A DNA stretch of 64,000 nt from Bradyrhizobium symbiodeficiens (GTDB lineage Bacteria > Pseudomonadota > Alphaproteobacteria > Rhizobiales > Xanthobacteraceae): positions 1-64,000 of the forward strand of contig NZ_CP029427.2 in the NCBI RefSeq assembly GCF_002266465.3, in the 5' to 3' direction. Both the position numbers and the translations under genes were made by a program. Shown here in pieces: positions 20,281 through 30,301 of this stretch. Every line of letters starts with the position of its first letter. Positions within the stretch are counted from its first letter, which is position 1. The notes under the pieces are model-generated. The model saw only the letters and a program-made list of their open reading frames with translations. It was not told the DNA's origin and ran no database searches.

Positions 20281-20429
20281 CGGGTGATGCGATCGTTCGC
20301 GGTTGAGGCCAGCTGAACATCCTTCGTCAGACCGCGCTTTTCAAGATGGATCGCGCAGAATGAGGCGGTCTCGATCCCGGCACCGTTGAGCTCGACCAGA
20401 TTTGCGCCCGGCTTGATCGGAGAAACCAT
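20277..20429 (-). CDS. Possible 50-residue leader protein upstream of the AraC gene
   Basis: This short frame begins MVSPIKPGANLVELNG and ends TANDRITR. GGAG lies six bases before its ATG, and its stop overlaps the AraC start as ATGA. Those two features suggest a translated, coupled frame. It has one Cys and no membrane segment. I recognise no family, and composition alone cannot exclude a chance frame. Confidence 0.4.
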   Translation of the reverse strand: MVSPIKPGANLVELNGAGIETASFCAIHLEKRGLTKDVQLASTANDRITR

Positions 20430-20566
20430 CGCCCGCTCCGGTTTCCAGATTAGGTATCGCCGATATCGCGCGATGTCGGCAAATAGGCCATCGCGGCAAG
20501 GCGGGGGCGCCGCGACGGACACGTCAAATCCTGTTACGATCGCCGCATATACAGAAGGAATCCACC

Positions 20567-21484
20567 ATGAGCTGGCAACCCTCCAACGATCCCGTGCTCG
20601 GCGATCCCACGTCCTGCGATGCGCTCGATCTCGTCGTCGTGCCGCGGACGCGCGACCTCGGCGACGGCTTTCAGGTACGGCGCGCACTGCCGCATGGCAA
20701 GCGGCAGATGGTCGGCCCATTCATCTTCTTCGATCATTTCGGGCCGGTGCAATTCGTCTCCGGCAAGGGCATGGACGTGCGGCCGCATCCGCATATCGGG
20801 CTCGCCACCGTCACCTATCTGTTCGACGGCGCGATCATGCATCGCGACAGCGAGGGCAACGTGCAGGAGATCCAGCCCGGCGCGATGAACCTGATGACGG
20901 CCGGGCGCGGCATCGCGCATTCCGAGCGTACGCCGGAGGTGCAACGCGCCTCGGGCCAGAAGATGCTCGGCCTGCAAAGCTGGATCGCGCTGCCGGCAGG
21001 CTCCGAAGAGATCGCGCCGTCGTTCCAGCACTACGGCTCGGGCGACCTGCCTGTTATCTCCGAGCGCGACTTCACCGCGAAGGTGATCGCGGGCTCATCG
21101 TTCGGCATCACCTCGCCCGTGTCGATGGTCTCGCCCTGGTTCTACACCGAGGTCACGGCCGTGGAAGGCGCGAGCGTGCCGCTCGACCCCGATCATGAGG
21201 AGCGCGCGATCTATATCGTCGACGGCGAGGTCGAGATCGCGAACGAGCGTTACGAGGCGCCGCGGCTGCTGATCTTCCGCCCGGGCGACCGCATCACCGT
21301 GAAGGCCGTGAGGCCCACCCGGATGATGTTTCTCGGCGGCGATGCGCTGGAAGGGCCGCGCCACGTCTGGTGGAATTTCGTCTCCTCCAGCAAGGAGCGG
21401 ATCGAGCAGGCCAAGCAGGACTGGAAAACCGGCCGTTTCGCTGCAGTTCCGCAGGAACATGAGTTCATTCCGCTGCCGGAATAG
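20567..21484 (+). CDS. Pirin family protein
   Basis: The 305-residue product is a bicupin of the pirin family, whose members include metal-dependent quercetinases and regulatory proteins. The N-terminal cupin keeps the metal ligands: HPHIG supplies the His pair, and AGRGIAHSER supplies the later His and Glu. The C-terminal pirin domain follows (about 185-290). It is transcribed away from the AraC gene. The ATG at 20567 lies 13 bases after AGAAGGAATCC, a usable ribosome site. Substrate is not predictable. Confidence 0.92.
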   Translation: MSWQPSNDPVLGDPTSCDALDLVVVPRTRDLGDGFQVRRALPHGKRQMVGPFIFFDHFGPVQFVSGKGMDVRPHPHIGLATVTYLFDGAIMHRDSEGNVQEIQPGAMNLMTAGRGIAHSERTPEVQRASGQKMLGLQSWIALPAGSEEIAPSFQHYGSGDLPVISERDFTAKVIAGSSFGITSPVSMVSPWFYTEVTAVEGASVPLDPDHEERAIYIVDGEVEIANERYEAPRLLIFRPGDRITVKAVRPTRMMFLGGDALEGPRHVWWNFVSSSKERIEQAKQDWKTGRFAAVPQEHEFIPLPE

Positions 21485-21561
21485 GCTAATCCGGTTGCCG
21501 GCCGTGCCATCAGTCGCGGCCGGAAGTCCTGCCTGAAAGCCAAGTCTGCGAAAGCTTTGCG

Positions 21562-22476
21562 ATGACCACCATGCTCTCCAGCGACCTGCCCCTGCCCAAG
21601 ATCGGACGCGGCAAGGTGCGCGATATCTACGCCGTCGACGACGACCGCCTGCTGCTCGTCACCACCGATCGCATCAGCGCCTTCGACGTCGTGATGGGTG
21701 AGACCATCCCGATGAAGGGCGCGGTGCTGACGCAGATCAGCGCGTTCTGGTTCAACGAGCTCGAGGGTGTGGTCCCGCACCACATGATCAGCGCCGACAC
21801 CGACGAGATCATCGCAGCCGTGCCGGCGTTGAAGCCGCACCGTGCCGAGCTTCTCGGCCGCGCCATGCTCTGCAAGCGCACCACCGTATTCCCGATCGAA
21901 TGCGTGATCCGCGGCTATCTCTCGGGTTCGGCCTGGAAGGAATACGCCGCCAGCGGCACGCTCGCCGGCGAGAAGCTGAAGGCGGGCCTCGTCGAGAGCG
22001 AGAAGCTCGAGCCCTCGATCTTCAGCCCGGCAACCAAGGCCGAGACCGGCCATGACGAGAACATCACCATCGCGCGGATGCGCGAGGTGGTCGGGGAGGA
22101 GACCGCCTACACGCTCGAGAGCATGACACGCGCGATCTACACGCTCGGCGAGGAGCTGGCGCGCGAGCAGGGCATCATCATCGCCGACACCAAGTTCGAG
22201 TTCGGCCGCGACAAGGACGGCCGCATCATCCTGATCGACGAGGTGATGACGCCGGATTCCTCGCGCTTCTGGGCGGTCGATGCCTACAAGCCCGGCCAGC
22301 CGCAGGCGAGTTTCGACAAGCAGCCCTTGCGCGACTATCTCGACGTCGAGCGCCACGCCGGCCGTTGGAACGGCGACGCCCCGCCTCCACCGCTGCCGGC
22401 GAGCGTGGTTGAGGCGACGAGCAAGCGGTATCTCGAAGCGTATCGGCGGGTGACCGGAACAGAGCTGAAGATCTAG
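21562..22476 (+). CDS. purC: Phosphoribosylaminoimidazole-succinocarboxamide (SAICAR) synthase
   Basis: PurC joins CAIR and aspartate using ATP in purine synthesis. The 304-residue protein is the longer family form. It contains [20 protein letters not shown] near the N-terminus, [26 protein letters not shown] and [19 protein letters not shown], all typical of SAICAR synthase. It stands as a single gene, 77 bases after pirin. The 241 bases that follow hold no supported gene. Confidence 0.96.
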   Translation: MTTMLSSDLPLPKIGRGKVRDIYAVDDDRLLLVTTDRISAFDVVMGETIPMKGAVLTQISAFWFNELEGVVPHHMISADTDEIIAAVPALKPHRAELLGRAMLCKRTTVFPIECVIRGYLSGSAWKEYAASGTLAGEKLKAGLVESEKLEPSIFSPATKAETGHDENITIARMREVVGEETAYTLESMTRAIYTLGEELAREQGIIIADTKFEFGRDKDGRIILIDEVMTPDSSRFWAVDAYKPGQPQASFDKQPLRDYLDVERHAGRWNGDAPPPPLPASVVEATSKRYLEAYRRVTGTELKI

Positions 22477-22717
22477 CTCCGTCGCTACCCCGCGGAACGA
22501 TGCTGGATGGTTTCGCTCCGTTCGCAATGAATTGGAGAGGCCGGCGTGCCCGGCACCATCCGCGGCTCCGGATGATTGGCCATTCACAAGCCATCGATCG
22601 GATCGCTACGAGATATCGCCAAAACTGTCTGAGTACTTCATAGCTACAAGAATTCAGTTGCGTTAAACCTGCAGTGGTCTACGTCTGGACAGGACTTCCA
22701 GGGGCGAGCGCAGCGGC

Positions 22718-24934
22718 GTGACCGATCCAGCGATCATTTTCAGTCCGGCTCCCCGTTTCAATCCGTCCCTCAAGCGTGCGCTCAACGATATATTGGGCGG
22801 CAGCGCCGCCAGCGTCCTGACCGTCACCTTCGGGCTGTCCTATTCGCTGCTGATCTTCGCTGGCCCTCTGTCGCCCTATCTTTCGTTCGGCATCGCCGCG
22901 ACCTTCATCAGCTCCGCCGTGCTTGCGGCCGTGATCGCGCTGGGCAGTTCCCTGCCTTTCGCAATCGCCGCACCCGACAGCTCGACCGCCGCGATGACGG
23001 GCATCCTGGCGGCCTCGCTGGTCGAGCGCATCGAGACGGCCAGCCTGCCCGCGCCGCTGCTCTCGTCCGTTCTGATCACGCTCGGTCTGTCGACGATCCT
23101 GACCGGATTCGTGCTGTGCGGATTGGGCCTGACGCGAATGGGCCGCGCCATCCGCTATGTGCCTTACCCCGTGGTCGGCGGTTTTCTCGGCGCCACCGGA
23201 TTCGTGATCGTCATGGGTGCGATCCGGGTCATCACCGATCATCCCGTGGAGTTCGCGACGCTCCGGCGCGTCGCCAATGGCGTCGCGCTGTTGGAGCTGG
23301 GTGCGGCCTGCGCGATGGCGCTGGTGCTGTACCTGACCTGGCACCGCTCGCGTAGCCCGTTCGGGTTGCCGATCATCCTGATCGGCGGCATGCTCACCGC
23401 TCATGTGGCGTTCTGGGCCTCGGGAATCTCGCTGGAGCAGGCGCGTGCCTTGGGCTGGACCTTCCGGCCTCCTCCGCAGGCAGCCTTCATGCTGCCCTGG
23501 CACATCGACGAGCTCGCGCGATATCCGTGGTCAGCGGTGCCGGACTTGCTCGGCAACCTCGTTGCCGTCATTTTCGTCGCCGCGTCGAGCACGCTGTTCA
23601 ATACCACCGGTATCGAAGTCGCCGTGCATCGCGAAGCCAATCTGGAGCGCGAGCTGAACGTCACCGGTGCCGCGAACATGTTGACCGGCGCACTCGGCGG
23701 CTATGCCGGCTGCATCTCGGTCAGCCGGTCAGTCCTCAATTTCGGCGCTGGCGGTCGCGGACGCCTGTCCGGACTCACAGTTGCGGCCATGTCGCTACTG
23801 ATGCTCGCGGTCGCGCCCGAGCTGCTCGGCTTCATGCCGAAATTCGTACTCGGCGGCCTGCTGCTCTATCTGGGCGCCGACCAGCTGCACAAATGGATCA
23901 TCGAATCGCGCAAGCGGCTGTCGAAGCTCGAATATCTCTCGCTGATCGCCATCATCGTCATCATCATCGGCTGGGGCTTCGTCCCAGGCATCCTGATCGG
24001 CGTGATCATCGGCTGCGCGACGTTTGCGTTCAGCGCGGCGCGGGTCGAGTCGATCAAGTACAGCTTTGACGGCGCCGAGTTTCGCTCTTCGCTGGATCGC
24101 TCGCGCGACGACCAGGAGGTGCTGCTGGCCCATGGCGGCAAGATTCAGGGTCTTAATCTCCAGAGCTACCTGTTCTTCGGCTCCGCCAACCGGCTCTACC
24201 AGCATGTCAAGCAACTGCTGCAGGAGCGCCCGGAATGCCGCTATCTGCTGTTCGATTTCAAGCTCGTCACCGGCGTGGATTCCTCGGCTGCCTACAGCTT
24301 TGCCCAGATCAAGCGCAGCGCGCATGACCTCGGCGTCGAGCTGATCCTGGTGCATCTGCCGGCCGCGGCGGAGAAGGTGCTGCGCTCCAGCGACTTCGTC
24401 GGCGACGGCGTCACTATCATTCCCGAGCTCGATCATGCGCTGGAATGGTGCGAGAACGAGCTCATCGCGCAGCATCAGGGGCTGGAGCAGGAGGAGGCCA
24501 GCCTGCGCGGCTGGTTCACACGAATCCTCGATAGCGAGGACGATGCCGACAGGCTGATCCACCGCTGCCAGCGCATCGAGGTCGAGTCCGGCGAGATCAT
24601 CGTGCGGGCCGGCGACCCCGCCGATTCCATGCACTTCATCCTCGAAGGACGCGTAGGCATCATGGTTCCCGCCGAGGAGGATCGCACCACGCGCGTGCGC
24701 AGCCTCGGCCGCTACACCACGATCGGTGAAATGGGACTGGTGTCAAACACGCCGCGCAGCGCGACGATCCAGGCCGAGGTCGACAGCGTGCTCTACGTGC
24801 TCAACACGCGCCAGTTCGACTCGATCCGGGATGAGGACCCCGCACTCAGCCACAAGCTGCTGACCTATTTTGTGTCGGTCATGGCCGAGCGGCTGACCTT
24901 TGCGAACCGGACGATTGCGGTGCTGCGGCGATGA
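22718..24934 (+). CDS. SulP-family anion transporter fused to STAS and cyclic-nucleotide-binding domains
   Basis: Three parts are visible in 738 residues. Residues about 20-430 are hydrophobic and carry SulP-type sequences such as IAAPDSSTAAMTGILAASL and GYAGCISVSRSVLNFG. Residues about 445-560 form a STAS domain, with LLFDFKLVTGVDSSAAYSF. Residues about 610-725 form a cNMP-binding fold with IGEMGLVSNTPRSATIQAE, where the Glu and Arg of the phosphate cassette are present. Transport of sulfate, bicarbonate or a related anion gated by cAMP or cGMP is a reasonable inference. The start is GTG at 22718. Confidence 0.88.
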   Translation: MTDPAIIFSPAPRFNPSLKRALNDILGGSAASVLTVTFGLSYSLLIFAGPLSPYLSFGIAATFISSAVLAAVIALGSSLPFAIAAPDSSTAAMTGILAASLVERIETASLPAPLLSSVLITLGLSTILTGFVLCGLGLTRMGRAIRYVPYPVVGGFLGATGFVIVMGAIRVITDHPVEFATLRRVANGVALLELGAACAMALVLYLTWHRSRSPFGLPIILIGGMLTAHVAFWASGISLEQARALGWTFRPPPQAAFMLPWHIDELARYPWSAVPDLLGNLVAVIFVAASSTLFNTTGIEVAVHREANLERELNVTGAANMLTGALGGYAGCISVSRSVLNFGAGGRGRLSGLTVAAMSLLMLAVAPELLGFMPKFVLGGLLLYLGADQLHKWIIESRKRLSKLEYLSLIAIIVIIIGWGFVPGILIGVIIGCATFAFSAARVESIKYSFDGAEFRSSLDRSRDDQEVLLAHGGKIQGLNLQSYLFFGSANRLYQHVKQLLQERPECRYLLFDFKLVTGVDSSAAYSFAQIKRSAHDLGVELILVHLPAAAEKVLRSSDFVGDGVTIIPELDHALEWCENELIAQHQGLEQEEASLRGWFTRILDSEDDADRLIHRCQRIEVESGEIIVRAGDPADSMHFILEGRVGIMVPAEEDRTTRVRSLGRYTTIGEMGLVSNTPRSATIQAEVDSVLYVLNTRQFDSIRDEDPALSHKLLTYFVSVMAERLTFANRTIAVLRR

Positions 24935-24941
24935 TCAGCCC

Positions 24942-24976
24942 GCAGCCCGGATGGAGCACAGCTCCATCCGGGCTGC
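24942..24976. terminator. Bidirectional hairpin between convergent genes
   Basis: A perfect 14-bp stem, GCAGCCCGGATGGA at 24942-24955 and its complement at 24963-24976, encloses a 7-base loop GCACAGC. It lies between the SulP and gabD stops and can act on both strands. It may also be a member of a dispersed palindrome family. Confidence 0.65.
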
Positions 24977-24988
24977 AAGACTTCGAAC

Positions 24989-26482
24989 TCACACCCCCGC
25001 CATCATCACGTATTTGATCTCGACATATTCTTCCATGCCGTGATGCGAGCCTTCGCGCCCCAGGCCGCTTTCCTTGACGCCGCCGAAGGGCGCGACTTCG
25101 GTGGTGATGAGACCGGTGTTGACGCCGACCATGCCCGACTCCAGCGCCTCGGCGACGCGCCAGACGCGGCCGAGGTCGCGGGAGTAGAAGTAGGACGCCA
25201 GGCCAAACGGCGAGGCGTTGCACATCGCGATCACGTCGGCCTCGTCCTTGAAGCGGATCACCGGCGCCAGCGGGCCGAAGGTTTCCTCCTGCGCTACCAG
25301 CGAGTCCGACTTGACGTCGGCCAGCACGGTCGGTTCGAAGAACGAGCGCCCGAGCTCACTGCGCTTGCCGCCGGTCACGACCTTGGCGCCGCGCTTCACG
25401 GCATCGGCGATGTGGCGCTCGACCTTGTCGACCGCCTTCATGTTGATCAGCGGACCCTGGGTGACGCCGCTCTCGGTGCCGTCGCCGATCTTCATCGCGG
25501 CAACCTTCTTCGACAGCTTCTGCACGAACTCGTCGTAGATTTTGTCCTGGGCATAGAGGCGGTTGGCGCAGACGCAGGTCTGGCCCATGTTGCGGTATTT
25601 CGAGACGATGGCGCCTTCAACTGCCGCGTCGATGTCGGCGTCGTCGAACACCACGAAGGGCGCATTGCCGCCGAGCTCGAGGCCGAGCCGCTTCACGCCG
25701 ACGGAGGCCTGCTGGTAGAGGATCTTGCCGACCGCGGTCGAGCCGGTGAAGCCGACGAAGCGCACCGCCGGATGCTCGCACAGCACCTTGCCGATCGGCG
25801 GCGCGTCACCGGTGACGATGTTGAGCACGCCCTTGGGAATGCCGGCCTTCTCGGCGAGCACGGCCAGCGCCAGCGCGGAGAGCGGTGTCTCGTTCGCGGG
25901 CTTGAGCACCACGGTGCAGCCGGCGGCGAGCGCCGGCGAGACCTTGCGCGTGATCATAGAGTTGGGGAAATTCCACGGCGTGATCGCGCCGCAGACGCCG
26001 ATCGGCTGCTTGATCGCGAGCAGCCGCGCGTCGGGCCGCTGCGTCGGAATGGTCTCGCCATAGACGCGGCGGGCTTCCTCGGCGAAGAACTCGACATAGG
26101 CGGCACCGATGTCGACCTCGCCGAGCGCTTCCGACAGCGGCTTGCCCTGCTCGGAGGTGAGGATCAGCGCGAGATCCTCGCGGTTGGCGATGATCAGCTC
26201 GAACCATTTGCGCAGGATGTTGGAGCGCTGCTTGGCGGTGTGCTTGGCCCAGCCCGGAAAGGCGCGCTGCGCGGCCTCAACCGCCTTGGTCGTATCATCC
26301 GCACCGAGCTGCGGCACTTTTGCAAGCTCGACGCCGGTCGCGGGATTGTTGACGGCAAAGGCCGGCGTGCCGACCCAGGCGCCGTCGATATAGCAGGCCT
26401 CCTTCAGCAGCGAGGGGTCTTTCAACCGGTCGCGCAGGGTGGCGGTGGCTTGCGTGGCGCGTGCGGCAGCGGGCGGGGTCAT
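24989..26482 (-). CDS. gabD: Succinate-semialdehyde dehydrogenase (ALDH family)
   Basis: The enzyme oxidises succinate semialdehyde to succinate with NAD(P)+, the last step of GABA breakdown. The 497-residue product has the ALDH catalytic Glu in LELGGNAPFVVF and the catalytic Cys in NMGQTCVCANR. The C-terminal PFGGVKESGLGREGSHHG is characteristic of GabD-type ALDHs. The ATG at 26482 gives MTPPAAARATQATATL; the frame stays open upstream but loses similarity. No GABA transaminase is adjacent, so the physiological aldehyde is inferred from the family. Confidence 0.9.
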   Translation of the reverse strand: MTPPAAARATQATATLRDRLKDPSLLKEACYIDGAWVGTPAFAVNNPATGVELAKVPQLGADDTTKAVEAAQRAFPGWAKHTAKQRSNILRKWFELIIANREDLALILTSEQGKPLSEALGEVDIGAAYVEFFAEEARRVYGETIPTQRPDARLLAIKQPIGVCGAITPWNFPNSMITRKVSPALAAGCTVVLKPANETPLSALALAVLAEKAGIPKGVLNIVTGDAPPIGKVLCEHPAVRFVGFTGSTAVGKILYQQASVGVKRLGLELGGNAPFVVFDDADIDAAVEGAIVSKYRNMGQTCVCANRLYAQDKIYDEFVQKLSKKVAAMKIGDGTESGVTQGPLINMKAVDKVERHIADAVKRGAKVVTGGKRSELGRSFFEPTVLADVKSDSLVAQEETFGPLAPVIRFKDEADVIAMCNASPFGLASYFYSRDLGRVWRVAEALESGMVGVNTGLITTEVAPFGGVKESGLGREGSHHGMEEYVEIKYVMMAGV

Positions 26483-26601
26483 GGCGTTGCTCCTCGAACG
26501 ATCATTTTGGGGCGATCGGATCGGCCGGAATATAGGGACAAGCGGCGCGCAATGCACCGTCCCACAACGCACAACTGATGGGAGCCAAACCGGCAGCGGC
26601 C

Positions 26602-26922
26602 TTAGGCCGCGCCGCTCATATAGGTCTCGCGGCGGCCGATCATGCGCTCTGCCGCGGCCTTGGCGTCGGCTTTCGACGAGGTTGCGCAGGTCCGGTATTC
26701 GAGATCGGGAACGTCGGACGGGTTGCGGCGGCCGAACCAGTTCTTCGAGCCGACCGGCAGCAGCGCCAGGGATTGCGCCAGATTGTCGACTGCGCCGAAG
26801 GAATAGAGTGCGCCGGTACCGGCGATTCGCACCTCGTAGATCCCGGGCGAAATCGGCGCCTCCAGGTTCTCGCCCCGTCCGGGACGGGGATAGCGCTTCC
26901 ATTCGCTCCAGGTCGAAATCAT
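26602..26922 (-). CDS. Small conserved protein with a GIY-YIG-like core
   Basis: This 106-residue frame starts MISTWSEWKRYPRPGRGENL, with AGGGGG about six to ten bases upstream of the ATG. The centre reads PGIYEVRIAGTGALYSFG, then AVDNLAQSLALL. That spacing echoes GIY-YIG proteins (GIYxxx...YIGxTxNLxxRL), but the catalytic Arg position is Ser here (NLAQSL) and YIG is replaced. A non-catalytic relative is an inference only. It lies upstream of gabD on the same strand with a 119-base gap. Confidence 0.65.
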   Translation of the reverse strand: MISTWSEWKRYPRPGRGENLEAPISPGIYEVRIAGTGALYSFGAVDNLAQSLALLPVGSKNWFGRRNPSDVPDLEYRTCATSSKADAKAAAERMIGRRETYMSGAA

Positions 26923-27267
26923 CTGAGGCCCCCTCACGGCCACTCAGGACCGCCAAATTTGCATCAAGTCTTAATTTCGGCCGCCGATTGGGCCGAATGC
27001 TGAACGCCGCAGCGCACAAAATGTTTCAAGTGCTTCAAACACGTGAAACATATCGCCAGAGACCGTCCACGGTCACGGCGAGTAGCGACCATCCACCGCA
27101 GATTGTGACGGAGTGTTGCCGTTCGGCCTGCCTGTCGTCCTGCGCGCGGCGAGGACCGTCAAGTCACGACATCGCGACCGAAGCGGGCATCTGGACGCGC
27201 TTGCCCCACGAAGCGGGCCGGAGGACAATCGATCGCTGCCAACAATAATTAACCCTGAGGAAACGCC
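26923..27267. other. Intergenic region between divergent genes
   Basis: No gene is supported in these 345 bases, although chance frames cross them. They should hold promoters for both flanking genes. GAGGAA stands seven bases before the ATG at 27268. No clear repeat or operator was seen. Confidence 0.5.
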
Positions 27268-28461
27268 ATGCAAAGCAAAGCTGAGATCGATGAGATTCTG
27301 CGCCAGAAGAGCGACGCCAAGGAGATTCCCGGTGTTGTCGTGATCGCCGCCAGCGGCAACGACGTGCTGTATCAGGGCGCGTTCGGCAAGCGCGACCTGT
27401 CCAAGCCCGACGCGATGACGGCGGACAGCGTGTTCTGGATCGCCTCGATGACGAAGGCGGTGACATCGGCGGGCGCGATGCAGCTGGTCGAGCAGGGCAA
27501 GCTGTCGCTGGATGCGCCGATCGGCGAGGTGCTGCCTGATCTCGCCAATCCGCAAGTGCTCGAAGGCTTCGATGCCAAGGGCGAGGCGAAGTTGCGCCCG
27601 GCCAAGCGGCCGATCACGCTGCGCCAGCTCATGACCCACACCGCCGGCTTCTGCTACAATATGTGGAACGGCGATCTCGCGGTCTATCTCGACAAGAACG
27701 GCATTCCCGCGATCACCACCTGCCAGAACGCGGCGCTGAAGACGCCTGTGATGACCGACCCCGGCACGCGCTGGGAATACGGCACCAATATCGATTTCGT
27801 CGGCAAGGCCGTGGAAGCCGTCAGCGGCAAGCGGCTGGATGCTTACCTGCGCGACAATCTGTTCAACCCGCTCGGCATGAGCGACACGGCGTTCAAGATC
27901 ACCGAGGGCATGCGCAAGCGCCTGGTCGGCATGCACGCGCGCGGCGAGGACGGCCAGCTCGCATCGATCCCGTTCGAGCTCGAGCAGAATCCCGAATTCC
28001 ACATGGGTGGCGGCGGCCTTTATTCGACCGCGGCCGACTACATCAAGTTCACCCAGATGATCCTCAACAAGGGACGCGGCAACGGCAACCAGGTGCTGAA
28101 GGCCGAGACGATCGCCATGATGAGCCAGAACCAGATGGGCGATCTCAATATGACCAAGATGACGACGGCGGCGCCGATGTACACCAACGACGTCGACCTC
28201 TATCCGGAGCAGGTCAAGAAATGGGGCCTCAGCTTCATGATCAACACGGCGAAGACGGCCGAAGGCCGTAGCGCCGGCAGCCTCGCCTGGGCGGGCCTTG
28301 CCAACACCTATTACTGGATCGACCCGGCCCGGGACGTCACCGGCGTGATCCTGATGCAGGTGTTGCCGTTCGCAGACGCGAAATGCCTGGAAGCCTTCGC
28401 GGGATTCGAGCGCGGGGTTTATGCCGGTCTTGATGCAGGGAGCGGCCAGAAGGCGGCGTAG
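27268..28461 (+). CDS. Beta-lactamase-fold serine hydrolase (family VIII esterase-like)
   Basis: This 397-residue protein has the SxxK catalytic pair at Ser60-Lys63 (IASMTKAVTS) and YGTN in the Tyr motif region (RWEYGTNIDF). SLAWAGLANTYYWIDP occupies the third motif region. Such proteins include EstB-like esterases and D-aminopeptidases. There is no signal peptide, so it is likely cytoplasmic, unlike the exported relative at 17645-19072. An acyl-CoA ligase follows on the same strand after 107 bases. Substrate is not predictable. Confidence 0.87.
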   Translation: MQSKAEIDEILRQKSDAKEIPGVVVIAASGNDVLYQGAFGKRDLSKPDAMTADSVFWIASMTKAVTSAGAMQLVEQGKLSLDAPIGEVLPDLANPQVLEGFDAKGEAKLRPAKRPITLRQLMTHTAGFCYNMWNGDLAVYLDKNGIPAITTCQNAALKTPVMTDPGTRWEYGTNIDFVGKAVEAVSGKRLDAYLRDNLFNPLGMSDTAFKITEGMRKRLVGMHARGEDGQLASIPFELEQNPEFHMGGGGLYSTAADYIKFTQMILNKGRGNGNQVLKAETIAMMSQNQMGDLNMTKMTTAAPMYTNDVDLYPEQVKKWGLSFMINTAKTAEGRSAGSLAWAGLANTYYWIDPARDVTGVILMQVLPFADAKCLEAFAGFERGVYAGLDAGSGQKAA

Positions 28462-28510
28462 CCGATCAATACGAGGTGCGCAGCCTCGCGCAACTTCGCC
28501 GCAATCGATA

Positions 28511-28547
28511 ACCTCGTGCCCAAAGCCATCGGCATCAGGCACGAGGT
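28511..28547 (+). promoter_or_regulatory. Inverted repeat before the acyl-CoA ligase
   Basis: A perfect 10-bp inverted repeat, ACCTCGTGCC at 28511-28520 and GGCACGAGGT at 28538-28547, lies between the hydrolase stop and the ligase start. It lacks a T-run, so a protein operator or RNA structure is as likely as a terminator. Confidence 0.4.
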
Positions 28548-28568
28548 ATCAACTTTGAGGAGACGAAC

Positions 28569-30275
28569 TTGGCGAACGATCTGGCAGGTGAGGCCGACAG
28601 CTACGTTTGCGGCATCTCGGACACGCCGCTGCTCGGCGACACCATCGGTCGCAGCCTCGACCACGCGGTGCGGCGCTGGGGCGATCGCGAGGCGCTGGTT
28701 TCGCCCAGCCACGGCGTCAGATGGACCTGGAAGGAATTCGCCGGGCGGGTCGATGCGCTCGCCGCGGGCTTTCTCGCGCTCGGGCTCGAACGCGGGGAAC
28801 GGATCGGCATCTGGTCGCTGAACCGGCCGGAATGGACGCTGACCCAGTTCGCCGCCGCCAAGGCCGGCCTGATCCTGGTGACGATCAATCCGGCCTACCG
28901 GCTCAGCGAGCTCGAATTCGCGCTGAAAAAGGTCGGCTGCGCGGCGATCGTCACCGCCACTGCATTCAAGACCAGCAATTACATGGAGATGCTCAACTCG
29001 TTGCTGCCGGAGCTGGCGGACGCCACGCCCGGACAGCTGCAGGCGGCGCGATTGCCGGCCTTGCGCATGGTCATCCAGATCGGCGGCCCGGCGGCTTCAG
29101 GCACGATCCCTTTCGAGGAGGTCGCGCGCATGGGCAGAGCGGGGCATCGCGAGCAACTTGCCGCGCTCGGTGCTGCGCTTCAGTTCGACGACCCCGTCAA
29201 CATCCAGTTCACCAGCGGCACCACGGGATCGCCAAAGGGCGTCACGCTGACCCATCACAACATCCTCAACAACGGCTATTTCACGGGACGCGCGATGCGC
29301 CTGACGGAAGCGGATCGCATCTGCATTCCAGTGCCGCTCTATCATTGCTTCGGCATGGTGATGGGCAACCTAGCCTCGGTCACGCTCGGCACCACCATGG
29401 TCTACCCGGGCGAGGGCTTCGATCCGCTCGCGACGCTGCGTGCGGTCGAGCAGGAGAAATGCACCGCCCTGTACGGCGTGCCGACCATGTTCATCGCCGA
29501 ACTCGACCACCCCGAGTTCAAGACGTTCAATCTGAAATCACTGCGCACCGGAATCATGGCGGGCGCGCCCTGCCCGATCGAGGTGATGAAGCGCGTCAAC
29601 ACCGAGATGAACATGCGCGAGGTCACGATCGCCTATGGCATGACCGAGACCAGCCCGGTGAGCTTCCAGAGCGCGACCGACGACCCGCTCGAGCGGCGCG
29701 TCTCCACGGTCGGCCGCATTCACCCGCATGTCGAGGTCAAGGTGATCGATCTCGAAGGCAAGATCGTGAAGCGGGGCGAGCGCGGCGAGCTCTGCACCCG
29801 CGGCTACAGCGTCATGCTGGGATATTGGGAGGAGAAGGAAAAGACGGCCGACGTGCTCGACGCCAATGGCTGGATGCATACCGGCGACCTCGCCACCATC
29901 GATGACGCCGGCTATTGCAACATCGTCGGCCGCATCAAGGACCTGGTGATCCGCGGCGGCGAGAACCTTTACCCGCGCGAGATCGAGGAATTCCTGTACC
30001 GTCACCCCAGGATTCAGGACGTGCAGATTTTTGGCGTCGCCGACAGCCGCTACGGCGAGGAGCTCTGTGCCTGGATCCGCGTCAGGCCGGGCGAAACGCT
30101 GACGGCCGAGGAGGTCCGCGCCTTTTGCGATGGCCAGATCGCGCACAACAAGATTCCGCGCTACGTCGAGTTCGTCGACGAGTTTCCGATGACGGTGACG
30201 GGAAAGATCCAGAAATTCGTGATGCGCGATGCCGTGGAGCAGCGGCTTGGGCTGAAGGCGGCGAAGACGGCGTGA
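28569..30275 (+). CDS. Fatty-acyl-CoA synthetase (AMP-binding family)
   Basis: The 568-residue protein is an ANL adenylating enzyme that activates a carboxylic acid to its AMP ester and then to the CoA thioester. Core motifs are the P-loop [16 protein letters not shown] (near residue 215), [45 protein letters not shown] and the C-terminal Lys in VTGKIQKF. The start is TTG at 28569 with GAGGAG eight bases upstream, a strong ribosome site. The related family is FadD/AcsA-like for medium or long chains; exact chain length is not readable. Confidence 0.92.
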   Translation: MANDLAGEADSYVCGISDTPLLGDTIGRSLDHAVRRWGDREALVSPSHGVRWTWKEFAGRVDALAAGFLALGLERGERIGIWSLNRPEWTLTQFAAAKAGLILVTINPAYRLSELEFALKKVGCAAIVTATAFKTSNYMEMLNSLLPELADATPGQLQAARLPALRMVIQIGGPAASGTIPFEEVARMGRAGHREQLAALGAALQFDDPVNIQFTSGTTGSPKGVTLTHHNILNNGYFTGRAMRLTEADRICIPVPLYHCFGMVMGNLASVTLGTTMVYPGEGFDPLATLRAVEQEKCTALYGVPTMFIAELDHPEFKTFNLKSLRTGIMAGAPCPIEVMKRVNTEMNMREVTIAYGMTETSPVSFQSATDDPLERRVSTVGRIHPHVEVKVIDLEGKIVKRGERGELCTRGYSVMLGYWEEKEKTADVLDANGWMHTGDLATIDDAGYCNIVGRIKDLVIRGGENLYPREIEEFLYRHPRIQDVQIFGVADSRYGEELCAWIRVRPGETLTAEEVRAFCDGQIAHNKIPRYVEFVDEFPMTVTGKIQKFVMRDAVEQRLGLKAAKTA

Positions 30276-30301
30276 GGTGAGTGCTCTCGTCACACGACGA
30301 G

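Noticed and set aside
26578..27003. Plus-strand frames opposite the small gene at 26602-26922
   Set aside because: The minus-strand frame has a good ribosome site and a more natural protein; the plus-strand frames do not.
27268..28461. Possible antibiotic beta-lactamase
   Set aside because: SxxK places it in the broad serine-hydrolase fold, but esterases and peptidases share these motifs and nothing indicates drug hydrolysis.
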